Shown piece by piece: positions 20,677-25,226 of a stretch of 25,226 bases of DNA (positions within the stretch are counted from its first letter, which is position 1; every line of letters starts with the position of its first letter). The notes under the pieces were generated by a model. The model saw only the letters and a list, made by a program, of their open reading frames with translations. It did not search any database and was not told the DNA's origin. The translations under genes and the position numbers were made by a program. Origin of the DNA: Blastocladiella britannica. Taxonomy: Eukaryota; Blastocladiomycota; Blastocladiomycetes; Blastocladiales; Blastocladiaceae. The stretch lies in the NCBI GenBank assembly GCA_025349905.2, contig MU624765.1:1-25226 (forward strand). The letters run 5' to 3'.

Positions 20677-21913
20677 ATGCTCACCACCTCGTCCGCCCCT
20701 GCTCCTCCCACTACCGCTCTCATGTCGTCGTCCGCGTCCGCGTCCCCGGCATCCTCCGCGTCCCTGTCGCCCATGCTCCCGGCGCTCTCAGGCACCTCCT
20801 CGATGGCCCCTCCCCCTGGTTTCTTGCCCAAGTCATCAACCACCGCATACCAACAGCAGCAGATCATGGCCATCCCAACCCCAAGCCCCGTGACCACCAC
20901 GCTGGCGCCACTGGCCGACCAGCTGTACTTGAACGGGCTGGTGCGTGGTGCTTGGGCTGACACGCTGCTGTGCGTGGCGGCGCCGACGTTTGCCAAGGTA
21001 TACCCGGTGCACGCGCTGATGGTGTCGCGGGTGGCGGCGCTGGCGGCCGCGCTTTCGTCCACGACCGTGGCGCCGATTGGCGTTGCGCCCGCGTCGGGTG
21101 TGGCCAACTTGGCGTTGCCCGATGACGCGGCGCTCGAAGCGCTCGGGTTTGTGCGCGGACGCGACTTTTTGCGCCGCATTGACTTGGTGCTTCCCGAGCT
21201 GGCGTCGGACGATGCTCTGGGGCTTGTTCTTTGTATGCTATGTCCTTTTTTTTTTTCTTTGTTGCTGTTTGCAGGTAGCCCATATGCACGTCGACGCGTG
21301 TCCTCAGTCCAGAGTGAACTAACGCTAAAATGATATAGCCTACATTTACCGCGACGAGGTGCCCCAGTCCATGTCCCCGGCCCTGGCCGTGTCGGTGCAC
21401 GCGGTCGCCAGTGCGCTGGCCATCACCCCGGTCATGCAAACCGCCCTGCACTGCCTGGCATCGTCGCTGTCGCTGTCCACCCTGCCGCAGTACCTGCCGT
21501 ACCTGACGGCTGCTCCCGTGGCGCCGCTGCTGTCGCGGTTCCTGGCGTCGGCGCTGACGTCCCTGGCTCCCGTGGGTGGCGCCGCTGCACCGATTGCCGT
21601 GGACGACTTGGTCCCGGCATTTGCGGCGCTGCCGTGGTTGGCCCTCAAGCAACTGATTGAGCAGACGCCGTTGACTGCCGCAGTGGAGTCGTCGTCAGAG
21701 GCATCAGCGGCATCGAACGCCGCGACGGCGATGCCGCCCGTGTCGATGGCCGGACACTTGCGCTTTGACTTTGCCAAGCGCGTGCTGGCGGCCCGTGGAA
21801 ACCCCGACGAGAACGTCGTGGTGACTATTGGCAAGGGACCGGTCAGTGGGGTGGTGCTGGTGCTGCGCAGCGATCGGCGGCTCAAGAAGAAGGTGTGGAA
21901 GGCCGACTTGTGA
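20677..21913 (+). CDS. BTB/POZ-like domain protein (two exons)
   Basis: Exons 20677-21232 and 21339-21913 give 376 residues; the split codon makes Ser186. The intron (106 bases) is unusual and described separately. Residues 1-75 are Ser/Pro/Ala-rich and probably disordered. Residues about 81-195 follow the BTB order: LYLNGLVRGAWADTLLCV (strand B1), YPVHALMVSRVAALAAAL (the HRxVLaARS-like helix), an Ala-rich insert, LVLPELASDDALGLVL, and YIYRDEV (the usual fYtd-v end). A helical region with many Leu and Pro follows (LPQYLPYLTAAPVAPLLSRFL). No zinc fingers, kelch repeats or BACK-type motif that I recognise are present. Fungal BTB proteins can act as adaptors for Cul3 ubiquitin ligases or as transcription factors; which applies here is unknown. 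The BTB call is moderate. Confidence 0.66.
21233..21338 (+). other. Intron of the BTB-like gene with an internal AG|GT junction
   Basis: Donor GTATGC, CTAAC-type branch site near 21319-21323, acceptor ATATAG. At 21273-21276 a long T-rich tract ends in GCAG followed directly by GTAGCC, so a complete acceptor abuts a possible donor in the middle. The two parts would be 42 and 64 bases long. Confidence 0.55.
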
Positions 21914-22139
21914 GAAGCAGCTTTGACAGAAAATGCATTTTTTTCCCAACAGCAACTGTTCATGTGACTAAAAAAATTTCGCGCAAAGGGCGGTGCTTAG
22001 CTAACCGAGGTTTGACTCAACCCCTCCTGCGATTACAGTACGGCGACCCCACGTACAAGTAGCAAGGATTGCTCTCCCGCTCTCTCATACGCGTCTCCCA
22101 TCAATTCAACCAAAGGTAACAAACAAAAAAAGAAACGAA
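21914..22139. promoter_or_regulatory. NMD3: Upstream region of NMD3 with an A/T-rich element
   Basis: This 226-base spacer contains AAAAAAATTT at 21970-21979, which resembles the fungal ribosome-biogenesis element RRPE (core AAAAATTT). A TTTGACTCAA stretch near 22010-22019 contains TGACTCA, a Gcn4/AP-1-type site. Function is inference only. Confidence 0.35.
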
Positions 22140-23741
22140 ATGAACTTTGACACCGCCGCAACCACCGACTTTGCCGGCATGACGCCGTTCGAGCCCGTGT
22201 CCGTGACCCTCCAGGAGCAGCAGCACATGATCCTCTGTTGCCAGTGCGGCACCGCCATCCCGCCCAACCCGGCCGCCATGTGCGTTGCCTGCATTTCGCA
22301 CACGGTGGACATCACCGAGGGCATTCCCAAGCAGTCGACGGTGCACTTTTGCAAAAACTGTGAGCGGTACCTTCAGCCCCCGACCGCATGGGTCAAGGCG
22401 GAACTCGAGTCGCGCGAACTTCTGGCGCTGCTGGTCAAGCGTCTTCGTGGCCTCAGCAAGGTCCGGCTGGTGGACGCTGGGTTTGTGTGGACGGAGCCGC
22501 ACTCGAAGCGCATCAAGGTCAAGCTGACGATTCAAAAGGAGGTGTTTGCCAACACGATCCTGCAGCAGGTGTTTATTGTCGAGTACGTGGTGGCGTCGCA
22601 GCAGTGCGACTCGTGCATGCGCATCATGGCCGAGAACACGTGGCGCGCGTCGGTGCAGGTCCGGCAGAAGGTGCCGCACAAGCGCACGTTCCTGTACCTC
22701 GAGCAGCTGATTCTCAAGCACGCGATGCACAAGGACACCATCAACATCAAGGAGACGCGCGAGGGACTCGACTTCCATTTCGCCCACCGGTCGCACGCCA
22801 TTCGGTTCACCGAGTTCCTGTCGGCGGTGGTGCCCACGCGGTCCAAGTGGTCCGAGCAGCTGATTTCTACCGACATTCACACGTCCACCGCCAACGCCCG
22901 GTACTCGTACTCGGTGGAACTGGTGCCGATCTGTAAAGACGACCTGATTGTTTTGCCGCCCAAGATGGCCCGGTCGTTTGGTGGGATGGGCCAGCTGGTG
23001 CTGTGCACGCGCGTCGCCAACACGTTGACGCTCATGGACCCCAACTCGCTGCAGGTGGCCGAAGTGCCGGCCGCCGCGTACTGGCGCACGCCGTTTGTGG
23101 CGCTGGGAAACTCGCGCGCGCTCACCGAGTACTACGTGATTGACGTGGAGCCGTCGGGCATGGTCCGCGGCAAGTTTGCGCTCGCCGACGTGCAAGTCGG
23201 GCGGGTTTCGGACGACGCGGTGTTTTGGGCCCGCTCGCACTTGGGCAACGTGCTGCACGTCGGCGACAGTGTTGTCGGGTACGATCTGACGTCGGTCAAC
23301 TTCAACTCGGACGACTGGGACGACTTGGTGCGCGCGGGCCGTAACGGTGTTCCCGACGTGGTGCTGGTCAAGAAGGCGTACCCGGCGCGCCGCCGCGCGC
23401 CCAAGGCCCGCTCCTGGAAGCTGCGCCAGCTGTCCAAGACCGCCGAGACTGACTTGGAGCCCAAGAAGGGCGCCGCCGACAAGGCCAACGCCGACTACGA
23501 GCAGTTCCTGCGTGACCTCGAGGAGGATCCCGAGCTCCGTCAGGCCGTCGACTTGTACCGCGACCCCGAGTTCGAGGCCAAGCGGTTGCAGGCGGTGCAG
23601 GAGGCCGCGGTGGCGGGGGACATGGACATGGACGAGGGGTCGGACGACGACGAGGACTTCCCAGAGGTGGGTCTGGGCGAGTTGCTCGAGGAAATGTCCA
23701 TCAACGACGAGATGGACGAGGACGCCGAGACGTACGAGTAA
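22140..23741 (+). CDS. NMD3: 60S ribosomal subunit nuclear export adaptor NMD3
   Basis: Binds the pre-60S subunit in the nucleus and recruits the exportin Crm1/Xpo1; released in the cytoplasm. Intronless, 533 residues, the usual length. The N-terminal zinc-binding region has CxxC pairs at 33/36, 48/51, 71/74 and 156/159 (CCQCG, CVAC, CKNC, CDSC). The middle contains the eIF5A-like/OB part of NMD3 (for example VELVPICKDDLIVLPPK, GQLVLCTRV). A basic cluster (KKAYPARRRAPKARSWKLRQL region, about 415-435) is a likely nuclear localisation signal. The end is acidic, with a hydrophobic-spaced leucine stretch (VGLGELLEEMSI) typical of the Crm1-dependent export signal. The start ATG sits directly after an A-rich leader, and no upstream in-frame ATG competes. 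Its subject matter links it with PES1 at the other end of the window. Confidence 0.97.
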   Translation: MNFDTAATTDFAGMTPFEPVSVTLQEQQHMILCCQCGTAIPPNPAAMCVACISHTVDITEGIPKQSTVHFCKNCERYLQPPTAWVKAELESRELLALLVKRLRGLSKVRLVDAGFVWTEPHSKRIKVKLTIQKEVFANTILQQVFIVEYVVASQQCDSCMRIMAENTWRASVQVRQKVPHKRTFLYLEQLILKHAMHKDTINIKETREGLDFHFAHRSHAIRFTEFLSAVVPTRSKWSEQLISTDIHTSTANARYSYSVELVPICKDDLIVLPPKMARSFGGMGQLVLCTRVANTLTLMDPNSLQVAEVPAAAYWRTPFVALGNSRALTEYYVIDVEPSGMVRGKFALADVQVGRVSDDAVFWARSHLGNVLHVGDSVVGYDLTSVNFNSDDWDDLVRAGRNGVPDVVLVKKAYPARRRAPKARSWKLRQLSKTAETDLEPKKGAADKANADYEQFLRDLEEDPELRQAVDLYRDPEFEAKRLQAVQEAAVAGDMDMDEGSDDDEDFPEVGLGELLEEMSINDEMDEDAETYE

Positions 23742-23836
23742 GGATGATTTGGGTGGAATTACATTGTATTTTTTTTATTCTTTCTCTTTTCTTTCGCAAT
23801 TTTTCTCATTCGAACAAAATGGTGGGGTGAAGGGAA

Positions 23837-25141
23837 TCATGGATGCGACCACGACTCGAGCGCGCGGGCTATCCGCTCGTATGTGAACAGCGTGATGGCC
23901 GCGCTCGGCAGCGTCCGAAACAAGTTGGTCCCCAACCCGCGGTAAAACGCGCGAAACCCTTCCTCGGCGTAGATCAGCTCCACGCAGTGCCGGATCGACC
24001 GGTACTTGATGGTATGCGACTGGTTCTGCAGCCGCGTCCGAATCGTCTCGTGCGGGTACGTGATCATGCTGGCAATCATCTTGGACGTGACGCTCGCTAG
24101 CAGTACGTGCGTGTTGGCGATCGGTTCGCGGTGATGCAGGTCCGAGATCCGCGCGGGTCGTAGCGACCGCGTGTGTAGCATCATTTTGATCCGCTCGTAC
24201 AGCGGGAAGTGGACCGCTGCGTGGCTCACACCCAGCAACGAGGTTCCTAAGCCTTTGTAGAACCCGCGCGGACCTTCGCGAGTGTAGATCTGGGACAATG
24301 CGTCGCGGATCGACGCGTAGTGGTACGAGGTGACGGCGGACTGGGTCTATGTTTTTGTTTGTCAGTTTTCTGCAGTGTGCTGCAAAGATGGACAAAGTAC
24401 CATAAGGCGCGACTTGACAACCCACAGCGGATTCGTAGCGGTGGTCGACACGACCCCCGCAGACATGGCGCTGAGCACGTTGGCTGCATTGGGCGACAAG
24501 TGCACCCACGACGGCGGCGGTAATGGCACACCTACACCATTCTCGTCGCGTTCCCTTTCTTCGACAGGAACAAATGCGTACAACGTGCGCTTCGATCCCT
24601 CGTACACCGAAAAGTAAATCGCCCAGCTCGGCAAGTATCCCAGCATCATGGCCGATAGACCGCGGTACCATCCGCGGTACCCTTCCGATCGGAAGATGGT
24701 GGCAAGCCCGTTAAATGTGCCCGAGTACACGGGCGTGGCCGAGTTTTGCATGCGCGTCTTGACCACGTCGAGCGGACAGGTCAGGAACGAGGCCATGGCG
24801 CCCGCGCTCGCGCCGGAGAGGGCGTTGCGGAAGCCTTCGCGGTCTCTAAATTTTTTTTTTTTTTTCATTTGTGCCAGGTGTATGTGTCAATTACCAATTC
24901 TTTCTTGCGTATTGCGCGCGAGCATGTCGACACCAGCGGCAACGATGTGAAAAATAAAGTGGAGACCAAGTGGCACTCATTTTCCGGAGGTCAGCGGCGG
25001 TGATCCCATAACTAGGTGTTTTTCACGCTAACAATGACCCATATCGACGACGATCGAAATGAGTATAAGCCAGGCAAGAAGGAGCAGTGGGTACCTGAGA
25101 AATCGCCGCGCGTCCGCCAGGCTCCGGTCGGGAGCGGCCAT
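23837..25141 (-). CDS. Mitochondrial carrier, NAD+/folate/pyrimidine nucleotide group (three exons)
   Basis: Inner-membrane carrier of the SLC25 family. Exons 25095-25141, 24401-24845 and 23837-24346 give 333 residues. Intron 2 is 54 bases (donor GTACTT, acceptor CATAG) and restores SRLMTQ. Intron 1 is 249 bases (donor GTACCC, acceptor TTTAG). Three repeats are visible with the P-x-D/E-x-x-K/R signatures, in variant form in two: PLDVVKTR (40-47), NPLWVVKSR (154-162) and YPHETIRTR (261-269). Trp157 at the repeat-2 signature, GYLPSWAIYF, FYKGLGTSLLGVSHAAVHFPLYE and TYPHE closely recall yeast YIA6/YEA6 (NAD+), RIM2/SLC25A33/A36 (pyrimidine nucleotides) and SLC25A32 (folate/FAD). Substrate cannot be settled here; NAD+ is my first choice, because of the HFP-YE segment. 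Exon 1 encodes only 15 residues plus two bases; the start is the least certain part. Confidence 0.88.
24846..25094 (-). other. Long first intron of the mitochondrial carrier gene
   Basis: At 249 bases it is more than twice any other intron in the window. On the coding strand it starts GTACCC and ends in a 14-A run then TTTAG. It joins exon phases correctly (AG plus A makes Arg16). An in-frame ATG lies just 5' of the A run (24868, within the intron). It would read into exon 2 through the A run and is the alternative start if no splicing occurs. Confidence 0.5.
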
Positions 25142-25183
25142 GGTTTTTTTTTTGTCGTTGTTACGACAATATTTCTTGGACAA

Positions 25184-25226
25184 TATGGGCGCGATAATTC
25201 AGCTGCCCGACGACGTTGCTCTAGGT
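25184..25226 (+). CDS. Possible start of another ankyrin-like family gene, cut by the window edge
   Basis: ATG at 25184 opens a frame of 14 codons to the window edge, reading MGAIIQLPDDVALG. The Leu-Pro-Asp near the start resembles the start of copy 2 (QLLPDLVLD), and F-box or family members often begin this way. Its start lies 42 bases from the divergent carrier start. Fourteen residues cannot prove homology. Confidence 0.25.

Noticed and set aside
21985..22055. A tRNA-like stretch (GGTGCTTAGCTAACC, then GGTTTGACTCAACC)
   Set aside because: There is no GTTC-A-TC T-loop, anticodon arm or acceptor stem that can be folded, so it is not a tRNA.
22101..23258. 385-codon minus-strand frame opposite NMD3
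   Set aside because: It is a shadow of a highly conserved gene, with His/Arg/Val-rich composition and no known domain.
1..25226. CRISPR arrays, insertion sequences, operons or transposase genes
   Set aside because: No spaced direct repeats, terminal inverted repeats with an ORF, or transposase or reverse-transcriptase motifs were seen. The gene structure is eukaryotic throughout.

Overview
The window is nuclear DNA of a compact, GC-rich eukaryotic genome. Genes lie a few hundred bases apart on both strands. Most introns are 52-106 bases with donors of the GTATGT/GTACGT kind, and two of them show a CTAAC-type branch site. There is no operon structure and no bacterial signal. Stop codons are TAA, TAG and TGA, so the standard code applies. 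The protein set (pescadillo, Nup205, SYF2, NMD3, a fungal-looking mitochondrial carrier) points to an opisthokont. A Trp-rich ankyrin-like family with WW motifs, which I associate with zoosporic fungi of the Blastocladiomycota (Allomyces/Catenaria-like), makes that group my best guess. The placement is inferred from memory of the family, not from a search.

Layout, left to right: PES1 (minus, 3-2005); a 2,180-residue Nup205/Nup192-type inner-ring nucleoporin (minus, 2309-8914); a divergent promoter; a UBE2T-like E2 with a long Ala/Pro/Thr-rich tail (plus, 9302-10572); a decayed ankyrin-like gene (plus, about 11042-12428); an unplaced gene with a possible RasGEF-like C-terminal half (plus, 12904-14381); a second, more damaged copy of the ankyrin-like family (plus, 14609-16542); a CCCH zinc-finger protein (plus, 16665-17546); a Nol1/Nop2/Sun-type RNA cytosine-5 methyltransferase (plus, 18161-19351); the splicing factor SYF2 in five exons (minus, 19375-20469); a BTB/POZ-like protein (plus, 20677-21913); NMD3 (plus, 22140-23741); and a mitochondrial carrier of the NAD+/folate/pyrimidine group (minus, 23837-25141). 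The first 14 codons of a possible further ankyrin-like gene run off the right edge.

Most genes are housekeeping. PES1 and NMD3 both serve the large ribosomal subunit (assembly and export), Nup205 is part of the pore through which that subunit leaves, and SYF2 belongs to the spliceosome. They are not co-transcribed, and the shared theme may be chance. The accessory part is 10.6-16.6 kb, where two decaying members of a lineage-specific repeat family flank a gene I cannot place firmly. The points I rate most worth a second look are this paralogue pair (with two TGA codons exactly where the sister copy has Trp), three in-phase splice donors 18 bases apart in the E2 gene, an AG|GT junction inside the longest internal intron of the BTB gene, and an altered motif IV in the methyltransferase.
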